A stretch of DNA of 41,265 nucleotides from Lachnospiraceae bacterium (GTDB lineage: Bacteria > Bacillota > Clostridia > Lachnospirales > Lachnospiraceae). The stretch covers positions 1-41,265 of the forward strand of contig CAAFNG010000339.1 in the NCBI GenBank assembly GCA_900764225.1, in the 5' to 3' direction. Of this stretch, positions 1 to 8,045 are shown piece by piece; position 1 is the stretch's first letter, and each line of letters starts with the position of its first letter. A program made the position numbers and the translations under genes. The notes under the pieces are model-generated. The model did not search any database. It was given only the letters and a program-made list of their open reading frames with translations, and was not told the DNA's origin.

Positions 1-47
1 GAGATTCCTCTACGTCTCGTGGGCTCGGAGATGTGTATAAGAGACAG
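1..47. other. Illumina Nextera adapter (library artefact)
   Basis: Positions 14-47 are exactly the 34-nt Nextera read-2 adapter, ending in the 19-nt Tn5 mosaic end at 29-47. Positions 6-13 (TCCTCTAC) match the adapter form of i7 index N712 as I remember the index list, and 1-5 (GAGAT) match the end of the P7 oligo. This is library sequence left in the assembly, not genomic DNA. Biological sequence begins at 48. Confidence 0.97.
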
Positions 48-667
48 TCATAATACTGTGCAAGATAAGATACCCAGTAATCCAGAGGAATCCTTCTGTC
101 CGCCGAAACCACAGATTCTCTTCTTAAGCAGGACTCCCACACCTTCGGAGAGATCAGACCTTCTCCTGCTTTCTCCGCTGACGCTCCCAGCATAGCCTCT
201 ATGGATTCTTCCAGTTTCACCCGGCAGTTATCCAGCTTATCTGCGTCCCGGATCAGCTTCGCATGAAAAAGTGTTCTGGCATCGTGGATGCCTTCCAGCT
301 TAAAATCACTGTGTCTGTGGATTGCAGCATCGATCAGCTCATCGAAACGGTCATCCTCCACAAAACGCCGGATCAGCTTCTTTTCCCCAAAAAGGAGCTC
401 TGCGCCATACACTGCATGATTCATTGTTCCAGGCTCAAAGCTGTGAAATTCACGGATCTGCTCAAAACGTCCGATATCATGAAGTAGCCCGATCAGTTCT
501 GCCAGTTCCACATCTTCCCCGGAACAATCCATCCTTCTGGCAATCTCACCTGCATATTTCACTACTCCATAGGTGTGTACGATCTTCAGGCGGATCTGTT
601 CATCCTCACGGTCATATTCATCCAGATATTTCTCGAATTCCTGTTTTGCATGTGCGATATCGATCAT
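48..667 (-). CDS. HD-domain phosphohydrolase, 3' end cut by adapter
   Basis: The gene reads leftwards from ATG at 667 and stays open until it meets the adapter at 47, so about 206 residues are visible and the C-terminus is missing. It shows the HD-superfamily metal ligands: His31, the pair His63-Asp64 in LLHDIGR, and a later Asp in the LIRDADKLDN segment. HD proteins are metal-dependent phosphohydrolases acting on nucleotides or related phosphoesters; the substrate cannot be read from sequence. No membrane segment or second domain is visible. AGGAG lies about 10 nt before the start, and a TATAAT-like -10 is at 716-721. The gene is separated from the rhamnosidase upstream by a terminator. The HD family is firm; the exact role is unknown. 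Confidence 0.88.
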
Positions 668-715
668 CTCTGACACACTCCTTCTGACTTTTCTTTTGTT
701 TTTGACTTTGTTTCT

Positions 716-721
716 ATTATA
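716..721 (-). promoter_or_regulatory. Possible -10 element for the HD hydrolase gene
   Basis: On the minus strand this is a perfect TATAAT, 49 nt upstream of the ATG at 667. The hexamer 17 bp further upstream is a poor -35 (TGGAAT), so only the -10 is convincing. Confidence 0.4.
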
Positions 722-761
722 GCGGACATATCTGCCAAATTCCACCCCAAAAGCCCTCAGC

Positions 762-812
762 AAAAAAGGCAGCTCCCTGGAATCGTATTACGAATCCCGG
801 AAAACTGCCTTA
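762..812 (-). terminator. Intrinsic terminator after the rhamnosidase gene
   Basis: Outer arms AAGGCAG (766-772) and CTGCCTT (805-811) enclose an inner near-perfect inverted repeat around 779-797. On the minus strand the stem is followed by a run of T (complement of 762-767). It sits just beyond the stop of the GH78 gene at 828. Confidence 0.75.
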
Positions 813-827
813 TTCCGCCTTATCTTA

Positions 828-3476
828 TTATCTCACAAAATGAATCTCATAATCTCCGGAGCCAGCTTCCGCCTGCATGCAGTCTTTTCCTGCTGCAAAT
901 GCAAGGCCGTCTGCTGCTTTCACCTCTTTTGCTCCATCTAGGCAAATGGTTGCTGTTGTGTTAGCAGGTACGGAAACATGAAGTACTGTCTCCTCCGGTT
1001 TTACTTCCCAGAAGCTCTTGACCGGTCCGTATACAGAACGGTATTCTGCCTTTACATAATCAAGATCTCCGCCCATTCTCGGATAGATCACTGCATGCTT
1101 GTATCCCGGCTTCTTCTCATCCACCTCAAGACCAGCCATAACACGAACCAGCCACTCTCCGATAGAACCGTATGCATAGTGATTGAAAGAGTTCATGTCT
1201 GCACTCCACATGGTTCCGTCCGGCTTCAGGCCGTCCCAGTGCTCCCATACAGTTGTAGCACCCATTTTGACCTGATACAGCCATGACGGGAAATCATCCT
1301 TCAGAAGCAGCTCGTAGGCTTCTTTTACATGGCCGTTCTGGCTTAACGCATGGCAGAAATACGGAGTTCCCACAAAACCTGTTACAAGATGTCCGTTCTC
1401 TTTCTCCAGAAGTCTTAAAAGACCCTGAACTGTTTTTTCTTTATATTTTTCCGGTGCCAGCCTGAAGTACAGAGCCACGATATGAGCTGTCTGTGTCTGG
1501 GCTGTCATCTCACCGTTCTCATCATAGAAGGTTCTCTGGAATTTATCCACGATCTTGTCGTAAAGATCTGAGTATTCTTTCACATCATCTGTGCGTCCCA
1601 GAATCTCTGCTGCCTTCACAAACAATCCTGTGGAATATGCAAAATATGCAGTACAGGTAAGGTCATTCGGCGTTGCACCAAAATAGCTTCCCTCTTCTGC
1701 ATCCAGAGCTACCCAGTCACCAAACTGCAGCTTGTAGTTCCAGATATAATCTACAGAGTATTCTCTCATAAAGTTGATCCAGTTCTTCATGCTGTTATAC
1801 TGGATCTTCAGAATCTCTTTATCACCGAAAGTCAGATACATGGTCCATGGATTTACTATTGCAACATCCGCCCAGGCTGCTGCGGAGTGGCTGCCCTGCT
1901 CCAGAAGCCAGTTGTCTCCCTCATTGCCGGAAATGATATCCGGAACAACATGGGCAACTCCGCCTTCCTCTGTCTGGTCTGCCTCCACATCACGGAGCCA
2001 TTTCCGATAGAAGGAATATGTATTCTCAAGGAAGCATGCTGTACGGCAGAAGATCTCTGCGTCACCAGTCCAGCCAAGACGCTCATCTCTCTGCGGGCAG
2101 TCTGTAGGAACATCCACAAAATTGCTCTTCAGTCCCCAGAGAATGTTATGTGCCAGCTGATTCAGATCCGGATTGGATGTCTCAATAAATCCGGTACGCT
2201 CCATGTTGGTATGGATCGCATTCGCTGTAAAGTTCTCAAGCTTCGGCTCTCCCGGGAAGGAAACGATCTTCGCATAGCGGAAGCCCATAAATGTGAAGGA
2301 TGGGCGATACGTAATAGTTCCGTCTTCTCCGAATGTATACTGAAGAGATTCTTTTGCCCCTCTTAAATTATCCAGATACACATTGCCCTTGGAATCCAGC
2401 ACCTCAAAGCAGTCCAGGCGGATCACGTCGCCTTTCTTTCCTGCTGCATGTACCTGGATCAGAGCACTCATGTTCTGACCGAAGTCGATAACGGTGTCAC
2501 CTTCCGGTGTGGTAAAGATTTCTTTCGGCTTCACCTCTTCCATAAGAGAAACTTTTCCGCTGCCCTGTCCTGTAAGCACGGAGAAATCGTACTCCAGCTT
2601 GCGGACCTGCTTCCATGTTCCCTCTGTGCAATCCGGCTCTGCCCAGCCTTTGATCTCCTTTGCAGCATCGTAGATCTCGCCATCGTAGATCTCGGCAAAT
2701 ACAACCGGTGCATCTGCTCCTCTCCAGCTCTCATCTGTGACAACCGTCTCTTCAGTTCCATCTGTATAGCGGATCACCATCTGGGAAAGAAGTGCGGTAT
2801 TCTCGCCGTAATGGTTTCTTCTCTTTGCAAGACCGTCGAAGCCCATCTTTCCTTTGTACCAGCCTGCTGCCAGGATCGCACCTGCTGCGTTCTTTCCTTC
2901 TTTAAGGTAATCGGTTACCTCATAAGTCTGGAAGCAGAGATGCTTGCGATAAGAGGTCCAGCCTGGTGTCAGCTCATCGTGTCCGACTTTTTTTCCATTG
3001 ATATAAAAGTTATAAAGTCCCAGTGCAGTTACAGATACAAATGCTTCTTTCACCTGTTTGGAAACTGTGAATTCCCCTCTTACATAAGTTCCCTTGGAAT
3101 TGTCCTTATCTGCTTCCTCCTCTGCGGAAACAAATACACCCTTCCACTGACTGTTATCCATGATTCCTGTTACAAAAGAAGTCTCTGCCCAGTCTGATTC
3201 TTCCCCTGCTGCTTTTGCCTTTGCACGGACAAAATATTTCTTCTGGGAAGCAAGATTCACGCCTTCCGGCTGAATCTGTGCGGAAGCATCGCTTTTGCAG
3301 TTTCCGCTTGCATAGATCTTATTCTCAAATGACGGATCTTCAGCGATCTCCAGCTCATATGCCTCCTGAATGACATTTCTTTTATCGCTTTCTAATGTCC
3401 AGCTGAATTCCGGAACATGTGTGATTCCAATCTGCTCTTTCTCATAATCCATGCGGATTTCATTTATCTTTAACAT
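828..3476 (-). CDS. Alpha-L-rhamnosidase, GH78
   Basis: An 882-residue protein of the usual GH78 length with no signal peptide, so probably cytoplasmic and acting on imported rhamnosides or oligosaccharides. The N-terminal third carries the beta-sandwich modules of the family. The (alpha/alpha)6 catalytic barrel shows the signature VPTDCPQRDERLGWTGDAE near residues 457-476, with the acidic residues used in catalysis, and a second acidic motif TTVWEHWDG near 738-746. A C-terminal beta-sandwich with the typical YPRMGGDLDYVKAEY-like segment follows. The start is preceded by a GGGGG Shine-Dalgarno sequence. It lies 103 nt downstream of an AraC-type regulator on the same strand, with a weak terminator between them, so that regulator is the likely controller. 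The rhamnose-utilisation genes themselves are not in the window. Confidence 0.93.
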   Translation of the reverse strand: MLKINEIRMDYEKEQIGITHVPEFSWTLESDKRNVIQEAYELEIAEDPSFENKIYASGNCKSDASAQIQPEGVNLASQKKYFVRAKAKAAGEESDWAETSFVTGIMDNSQWKGVFVSAEEEADKDNSKGTYVRGEFTVSKQVKEAFVSVTALGLYNFYINGKKVGHDELTPGWTSYRKHLCFQTYEVTDYLKEGKNAAGAILAAGWYKGKMGFDGLAKRRNHYGENTALLSQMVIRYTDGTEETVVTDESWRGADAPVVFAEIYDGEIYDAAKEIKGWAEPDCTEGTWKQVRKLEYDFSVLTGQGSGKVSLMEEVKPKEIFTTPEGDTVIDFGQNMSALIQVHAAGKKGDVIRLDCFEVLDSKGNVYLDNLRGAKESLQYTFGEDGTITYRPSFTFMGFRYAKIVSFPGEPKLENFTANAIHTNMERTGFIETSNPDLNQLAHNILWGLKSNFVDVPTDCPQRDERLGWTGDAEIFCRTACFLENTYSFYRKWLRDVEADQTEEGGVAHVVPDIISGNEGDNWLLEQGSHSAAAWADVAIVNPWTMYLTFGDKEILKIQYNSMKNWINFMREYSVDYIWNYKLQFGDWVALDAEEGSYFGATPNDLTCTAYFAYSTGLFVKAAEILGRTDDVKEYSDLYDKIVDKFQRTFYDENGEMTAQTQTAHIVALYFRLAPEKYKEKTVQGLLRLLEKENGHLVTGFVGTPYFCHALSQNGHVKEAYELLLKDDFPSWLYQVKMGATTVWEHWDGLKPDGTMWSADMNSFNHYAYGSIGEWLVRVMAGLEVDEKKPGYKHAVIYPRMGGDLDYVKAEYRSVYGPVKSFWEVKPEETVLHVSVPANTTATICLDGAKEVKAADGLAFAAGKDCMQAEAGSGDYEIHFVR

Positions 3477-3527
3477 ATTTTTTACCCCCGGTTTTCCGTG
3501 ATATCGTTAAATTTCATAAAAATAGTA

Positions 3528-3561
3528 ACAAAAAAAGCGCCATCCTTCAATAACGCTTTTT
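3528..3561 (-). terminator. Weak terminator between the AraC-type regulator and rhamnosidase genes
   Basis: AAAAAGCG (3532-3539) and CGCTTTTT (3554-3561) form an 8-bp stem with a 14-nt loop. On the minus strand the 3' arm runs into seven T residues. The stem has only three G-C pairs, so it may be leaky or act as an attenuator before the rhamnosidase gene. Confidence 0.5.
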
Positions 3562-3579
3562 CATCCAAATATTAACCAT

Positions 3580-4578
3580 TTATAAGGTATGTTTGTGTTC
3601 TTTTCGGTACTGAGCCGGCGTACACCCTTCCGCCTCTCGGAATTTCCGGTAAAAAAAGTTCATATTGTTGTATCCGCAAAGCGGAATCAGCTCCGAAAGC
3701 GGCAGCTCTGTTGTCTCCAGAAGCATGCGTGCCTTCTTCAGACGCTGTTCCTGCACGTGCTCCACAAAGCTTCTCCCTGTTTTTTCTTTAAGAAGAGCCG
3801 TGAGATAATTGCCATGCATGCCGAAAGCTTTTCCCATCTCAGGCAATGTACAGGTTTCGTAATTTTTTTCAATGTAGGCAAGAAGTTCCAGAATCTGCAC
3901 CTCTCTGGAAACAGAAGCCTGCTTTCTGGACTCGTCGCGCCAGACCCGGAGAAGCTCCGTAAACAGGATGATCACATAGCTCTCCATTACCTCTTCCATA
4001 CCAATATCATGTTCATGATATTCCCATATGATCTGCTCCATGATCTCTCGAACACGGCTGTTCCTGTGAGCTTTGAAATAAAGATAATGCTGCTTCTTTC
4101 TGCTTCGCGTCACAGAATCTGCCAGAAACTCCGAAACGATTCCCTGTCTGGGCATCCGGCTTAAGAATGCGCTGTCAAAAAACTCCTGGCTCATCAGAAT
4201 ATTTACCAGAATATCATTCTCTCCTCCGGCTTCGATCGCATGCACCGCCTGGGTATCAAAAATACACACATCTCCCTCGCTGGTAACAATTTTTTTGTCC
4301 TCTATGGTCTGGCTGCAGCTTCCGGACCACAGATAGCACAGCTCAATATAGTCATGCTTGTGTGGCAGCTCCTCCGCATATCTGTCCTGTCTGCTCACCA
4401 CGATCTTTTCTCCGGGTGCCATAAAAAGGCTTCCCTCAAAAAGATAAGCTCCCTGACCGGCCTTTGCAAAACGGCTGATATCCTGCCGTTTCAGCTCCTC
4501 CTGGGGAGTCCCCTCAAGAATCTTTTTTTCTCTTGGCGTTATCTGTCTCAGATAACGATCGATCTCTTCTCTGTTCAT
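3580..4578 (-). CDS. AraC-family regulator with cupin-like sensor domain
   Basis: A 332-residue regulator. Residues about 80-140 form an AraC-type cupin with the HKHDYIELCYLWSG strand used for ligand or sugar sensing. The last 100 residues are the two helix-turn-helix units of the family: the TLPEMGKAFGMHGNYLTALLK helix pair and the GYNNMNFFYRKFREAEGCTP signature. The start is supported by AGGAGAGAACG directly before the ATG. It is encoded immediately upstream of the GH78 rhamnosidase on the same strand, an arrangement common for catabolic glycosidases, so it probably activates that gene in response to a rhamnoside. The effector is an inference. Confidence 0.92.
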   Translation of the reverse strand: MNREEIDRYLRQITPREKKILEGTPQEELKRQDISRFAKAGQGAYLFEGSLFMAPGEKIVVSRQDRYAEELPHKHDYIELCYLWSGSCSQTIEDKKIVTSEGDVCIFDTQAVHAIEAGGENDILVNILMSQEFFDSAFLSRMPRQGIVSEFLADSVTRSRKKQHYLYFKAHRNSRVREIMEQIIWEYHEHDIGMEEVMESYVIILFTELLRVWRDESRKQASVSREVQILELLAYIEKNYETCTLPEMGKAFGMHGNYLTALLKEKTGRSFVEHVQEQRLKKARMLLETTELPLSELIPLCGYNNMNFFYRKFREAEGCTPAQYRKEHKHTL

Positions 4579-4681
4579 CGTTCTCTCCTGCCGGTATTCT
4601 GTGGCACTTCACATTCCAGAATTTTTGATCTTCACAACAGCTCTGACCATGCTTGATTACGGTTTTTATAATAGTGTTCTC

Positions 4682-5341
4682 TTAATCACACATTTCTTTC
4701 CATATATTTCCATCTTTATTGCTCTCCAGGCATGCCTCAATAAACGCAAGACCTGCCGCACCATCTTTGATAGATGGATAATCGATCATATCTTCCGTAA
4801 AATTTCCTGCAAAGTGCGGGTCATTTCTCCACCCTCCCTGAGAAGGATCAAATCTCTCCACAAATGCATCCTGACCTTGTGGGTATTCCGCCATAATAAC
4901 ACGAATATCACCGATTGCTCCCTGACGAACCAGCTCTCTGGCGTATTTTACTGTCACATTTCCCATGTAGGTGTAGGTTACCATAAACAAAAGGTTTCGG
5001 CTTTTGGCCAGTCTGTTTAATTCCACAGCCTGTGCATATGTTGTCGTTACCGGTTTATCGCAGACTACATGAATTCCAGCTTCAAGAAATGCTTTACAAA
5101 TTTCAAAGTGCGAACTGTTCGGTGTCACGATGATCACGAAATCAATTCCATCTGCTCTCTCTGCTTCTTTTTCTGCCATTTCCCGATAAGTTACATAACA
5201 GCGATCCGATGATATTCCCAAGTCTTCTGCCACCTGCCGATTTTTCTCCTGAGTCCTCGAAAAAGACCCCGCTACAATTCTGGCCTTTCCATCTAACGCT
5301 ATTGCAGCCCGGTGCACCTTTCCGATAGAAAATCTTTCCAA
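4682..5341 (-). pseudogene. Decayed Gfo/Idh/MocA-family oxidoreductase
   Basis: A 219-codon frame resembles pieces of a roughly 380-residue NAD(P)-dependent Gfo/Idh/MocA dehydrogenase. Family landmarks seen are KVHRAAIALDG, the VIIVTPNSSHFEICKAFLEAGIHVVCDKP segment carrying the conserved CxKP lysine, VTYTYMG, and EYPQGQ. Two parts are missing. The N-terminal glycine-rich Rossmann turn is lost: the sequence before KVHR runs into unrelated codons. After GGWRNDPHFAG the frame jumps directly to what looks like the family's C-terminal tail (DYPSIKDGAAGLAFIEACLES), so most of the substrate-binding domain, roughly 150 residues, is deleted in frame. It is therefore probably a non-functional remnant. 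A remote alternative is a truncated but folded protein. Confidence 0.75.
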
Positions 5342-5438
5342 GAAAAAAATGGTCTGTGTTATGGCATTTCATTGATTTGTTTTATGATTTATACCAGGAC
5401 AGGGCTGCTTCAAAGAGAAATTCACCTCTTATTTCTGT

Positions 5439-5816
5439 TTACTCATGTATTTCTAATGGTAATCCATCCGGATCTTTAAAAAATGTCATCTTTTTATGTG
5501 TATAATCATCCAGTCGAACCGGTTCTGTTTCAATTCCCAGATCATTCAATTGTTTTACCGTTTCATCTACAGATTTAACCGCAAAAGCCAAGTGCCGCAA
5601 GCCATATGCCTCCGGACTGAGGCGTTTGGGATGATTTTTCATAATAAAGAGTTCCAGTTCCATATCATCCAGCCGAAGATCAATTTTGTAATCATCCCGT
5701 TCTGGTCTGTAATTTTCTCTGATTACAGAAAATCCTAATTTGTTGACGTAGAAATCTTTTGATTTACAGTAGTCACTTCCTATAATAGCTATATGATGTA
5801 CTTTTTTTAGATTCAT
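5439..5816 (-). CDS. VOC-family glyoxalase-like metalloprotein (SMU1112c/YaeR type)
   Basis: A 125-residue single vicinal-oxygen-chelate domain made of two beta-alpha-beta-beta-beta units. Likely metal ligands are His8 (VHHIAII), Glu55 (LELF), His75 (LRHLAF) and Glu122 (LEIHE), matching the spacing of glyoxalase I-like proteins of the YaeR/SMU1112c group. The reaction is not established for this subgroup. The start at 5816 is preferred over an upstream in-frame ATG because GGGAG lies 6-7 nt before it. It has its own promoter (5881-5909) and points towards the oxidoreductase remnant. This stretch looks more A+T-rich than its neighbours. Confidence 0.85.
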   Translation of the reverse strand: MNLKKVHHIAIIGSDYCKSKDFYVNKLGFSVIRENYRPERDDYKIDLRLDDMELELFIMKNHPKRLSPEAYGLRHLAFAVKSVDETVKQLNDLGIETEPVRLDDYTHKKMTFFKDPDGLPLEIHE

Positions 5817-5880
5817 ATTTTTCTCCCTTACAAATAAACATTTCAACTACATCTCCCAAACATTATTCCACTATTAACCA

Positions 5881-5909
5881 AGTATAGCATCGCCTCATAT
5901 ATTTCGCAA
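5881..5909 (-). promoter_or_regulatory. Promoter for the VOC-family gene
   Basis: Minus strand: -35 TTGCGA (5904-5909), a 17-bp spacer, and -10 TATACT (5881-5886), about 65 nt ahead of the start codon at 5816. Confidence 0.55.
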
Positions 5910-6029
5910 GAACATGGGATTTTTATCTCTATGCTTAAACCTATATTACACAGTAGCTCTAATTTTCCTGAATGCGAAATGCTTCATAGCTGTAAATACC
6001 TTGATATAAAGAAGATAATAATAACCAGA

Positions 6030-6075
6030 CAAAAAAATCTCCGGAAAGTCTGTAAAATAATAACTTTCCAGAGAT
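6030..6075 (-). terminator. Terminator of the spoIIG operon
   Basis: A 13-bp stem (6037-6049 with 6063-6075; one G-U pair in the minus-strand RNA) with a 13-nt loop is followed on the minus strand by seven T residues. It lies about 60 nt past the sigE stop, which argues that sigG is not co-transcribed from here. Confidence 0.85.
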
Positions 6076-6137
6076 ACTGACGTTCTTCGTTTCTTCTAAA
6101 TATACCACTTTATCACTCTTAGATATTTTTATGCCTT

Positions 6138-6863
6138 TTACTCATATTTCACAATCTCCTTCCGCAGCCGCTTCATGATCCTCTTTTCCAGCCTTGAAAT
6201 ATAAGACTGTGAGATTCCCAGAAGATCCGCTACTTCTTTCTGGGTCTTTTCCATTCCTTCCCGGTTTCCGAGACCGAACCGAAGCTGTACGATCAGCTGC
6301 TCTCTCTTCGTAAGCTTGCTGATAGCTTTTCCCAGAAGTGCGATCTCCACCTCGTCTTCCAGCTTCCTTGAGATCCCATCATCGTCCGTTCCCAGAATAT
6401 CCGAGAGCAGCAGCTCATTTCCGTCCCAGTCAACATTCAGCGGCTCATCAATGGAGACCTCCATCCGTGTCTTGCTGTTTCTTCTGAGATACATAAGAAT
6501 CTCATTCTCAATACACCGTGACGCATAGGTCGCAAGCTTGATATTTTTTACAGGGTCAAAGGTATTGATTGCTTTGATAAGGCCGATCGTTCCAATGGAA
6601 ATCAGATCTTCCACTCCCACGCCTGTGTTGTCAAATTTTTTCGCGATATATACCACCAGGCGGAGATTATGTTCGATCAGAACTGCTTTTGCCTCCTGTT
6701 CCCGTTCTGTTCCAAGGAGACTGATCACCGCCGCCTCCTGTTCTGACACAAGCGGTGCCGGAAGAATATCATTTCCCCCAATATAAAACACATCCTTCGG
6801 ATGATTGATCATAAATCTTGAAAATACCTGAAATGGATAATAATTTACTGCTGCTCTGTTCAT
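6138..6863 (-). CDS. sigE: Sporulation sigma factor SigE, pro-protein
   Basis: A 241-residue sigma-70 factor that, in spore formers, directs early mother-cell transcription. Residues 1 to about 27 form a pro-sequence ahead of the [14 protein letters not shown] block, which marks the mature N-terminus in the family. Region 2 contains [28 protein letters not shown] and [11 protein letters not shown]. Region 4 is the C-terminal [23 protein letters not shown] helix-turn-helix. AAGGAGG overlaps the end of spoIIGA upstream, and the two genes are 15 nt apart, as in the classical spoIIG operon. SpoIIGA is the expected processing protease. Many clostridia have sigG directly after sigE; here a strong terminator follows instead. 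Confidence 0.96.
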   Translation of the reverse strand: MNRAAVNYYPFQVFSRFMINHPKDVFYIGGNDILPAPLVSEQEAAVISLLGTEREQEAKAVLIEHNLRLVVYIAKKFDNTGVGVEDLISIGTIGLIKAINTFDPVKNIKLATYASRCIENEILMYLRRNSKTRMEVSIDEPLNVDWDGNELLLSDILGTDDDGISRKLEDEVEIALLGKAISKLTKREQLIVQLRFGLGNREGMEKTQKEVADLLGISQSYISRLEKRIMKRLRKEIVKYE

Positions 6864-6878
6864 AGCAATGCCCCCTCC

Positions 6879-7730
6879 TTATTGCAATAGTCTGGAATTC
6901 AAAAGTATCCCGTACTCTTCTCCCAAAGCTGAGGGCTCGAATGTTATGGCAAGCACCGGTTTTCCCACATGCACCACCCTTCCGGGAGTCTGGATCATAA
7001 GCTCCTCCAGTACCACAGCCAGCAAAAGCCCTTCCTTTCCTCCGGCTCCCCGGAAGGTAAGAAAATGCGGCTGCAGCATGGTGAGTTCTGTTCTGTTCAG
7101 CTCGCCGGGAGCTTCTTTTATGTACCTAAGCTTCTCTGACAGATCACTGGAGATCAGTTTTTCCAGAAGCTCCTTCTTAATGATCGATACCGGCTGTCTG
7201 CTTATCGGGTCCAGAAGAAGGTTTCCCGTGTCAAACAGGCCGTATGACTGCTGTTGTTTTCCCTGATATGTCAGGATCACCGGATAAATGTTTTTTCTTC
7301 CAAGCCGGAAGGCATCTGCCGCACAGGTCAGTGTGTAGAATCCTCCGTATATCCCTGCCAGAAAAAGCAGAAAGGTTTTTACAGTCATGGTCTTTTCTGT
7401 TTCCAGAGCCTGATAAATACCGCCGACCACAAAGGCTGTAAGATACATTGCCAGGATGGTCTTTGCAAGAAGCGCTCCTTTTTTCAGCCGGAAAGCAAAT
7501 CCTGCCATAAAAAAAGCACAGCTTCCGTGGATCAGAACAATGACCGGAGGAATGATCTTAAAAGGTACATAAAGAAGCAGACAGGATACGAATGCGCCGA
7601 AAACAGCTGCTGCCATACAGCGTAAGCGTTTTCCTCCAAGATGCAGGAATTTTCCCACAAGCCTGAGAAGCATATAATCCATCAGGAAATTCGTTATAAA
7701 AACAACATCTATGTATATCGTCTGATACAT
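6879..7730 (-). CDS. spoIIGA: Sigma-E processing peptidase SpoIIGA
   Basis: A 283-residue membrane protease. The first half holds about five hydrophobic segments, starting with IYIDVVFITNFLMDYMLL. The second half is a cytoplasmic aspartic-protease-like domain with the catalytic motif LFDTGNLLLDP near residue 165. In Bacillus it cleaves pro-sigma-E at the sporulation septum after a signal from the forespore. The start has a GGGGG Shine-Dalgarno sequence 5 nt upstream. It is followed by sigE after 15 nt and preceded by a Spo0A-type promoter (7791-7824). Adjacency to sigE makes the assignment secure. Confidence 0.95.
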   Translation of the reverse strand: MYQTIYIDVVFITNFLMDYMLLRLVGKFLHLGGKRLRCMAAAVFGAFVSCLLLYVPFKIIPPVIVLIHGSCAFFMAGFAFRLKKGALLAKTILAMYLTAFVVGGIYQALETEKTMTVKTFLLFLAGIYGGFYTLTCAADAFRLGRKNIYPVILTYQGKQQQSYGLFDTGNLLLDPISRQPVSIIKKELLEKLISSDLSEKLRYIKEAPGELNRTELTMLQPHFLTFRGAGGKEGLLLAVVLEELMIQTPGRVVHVGKPVLAITFEPSALGEEYGILLNSRLLQ

Positions 7731-7790
7731 GAGATTCCCCCGCTGCTGTTTCGCCTGTTATCATAATTCTCAACTTTGGTAGGTGAATTT

Positions 7791-7824
7791 ATTATAGGGC
7801 AGGCTTTCTGCACATTTTGTCAAA
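7791..7824 (-). promoter_or_regulatory. spoIIG promoter with overlapping Spo0A box
   Basis: Minus strand: -35 TTGACA (7818-7823) and -10 TATAAT (7791-7796) separated by 21 bp, longer than the normal 17. Bacillus spoIIG has a similarly stretched sigma-A promoter that is only used with Spo0A~P. The plus strand at 7816-7824 reads TTTGTCAAA, a full match to the Spo0A consensus TTTGTCRAA, overlapping the -35. Weaker candidate boxes lie upstream at about 7848-7855 (TTGTCGTG) and 7870-7878 (CTCGACACT, complement AGTGTCGAG). Confidence 0.75.
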
Positions 7825-7941
7825 GTGTGGTGGCGCATCCTTCAAAGTTGTCGTGCTCTTTCTGGGTTCCTCGACACTCATAGATATTTTCTATAGATTC
7901 GTGACAAAAATGTATAATTTTCCGTACAATCTGCGTATTTA

Positions 7942-7970
7942 TTGATTTTCGCACTTTATAGTGTTAAAAT
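7942..7970 (+). promoter_or_regulatory. Promoter for aroE
   Basis: -35 TTGATT (7942-7947), a 17-bp spacer, and -10 TAAAAT (7965-7970). Transcription would start near 7977, just before the palindrome at 7988-8008. The rest of the roughly 315-bp region between spoIIGA and aroE holds the divergent spoIIG promoter and nothing else recognised. Confidence 0.65.
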
Positions 7971-7987
7971 GCTTTTTATTATAACAA

Positions 7988-8008
7988 TTCAGGAAATAAT
8001 TTCCTGAA
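7988..8008. promoter_or_regulatory. Perfect palindrome in the aroE leader, candidate operator
   Basis: A 21-bp perfect palindrome: left arm TTCAGGAAAT, one central A, right arm ATTTCCTGAA. It begins about 11 bp after the predicted transcription start and ends 37 bp before the aroE start codon. This is a typical position for a repressor operator. With only a 1-nt centre it cannot fold as a good hairpin, and no T run follows, so a terminator is unlikely. Confidence 0.5.
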
Positions 8009-8045
8009 GTGCTGCATATTTCAAAACACTGGAGGGAATCGAACA

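Noticed and set aside
5142..5372. A separate small gene upstream of the oxidoreductase remnant
   Set aside because: It overlaps the remnant in another frame, has no motif, and is best seen as shadow plus decayed sequence.
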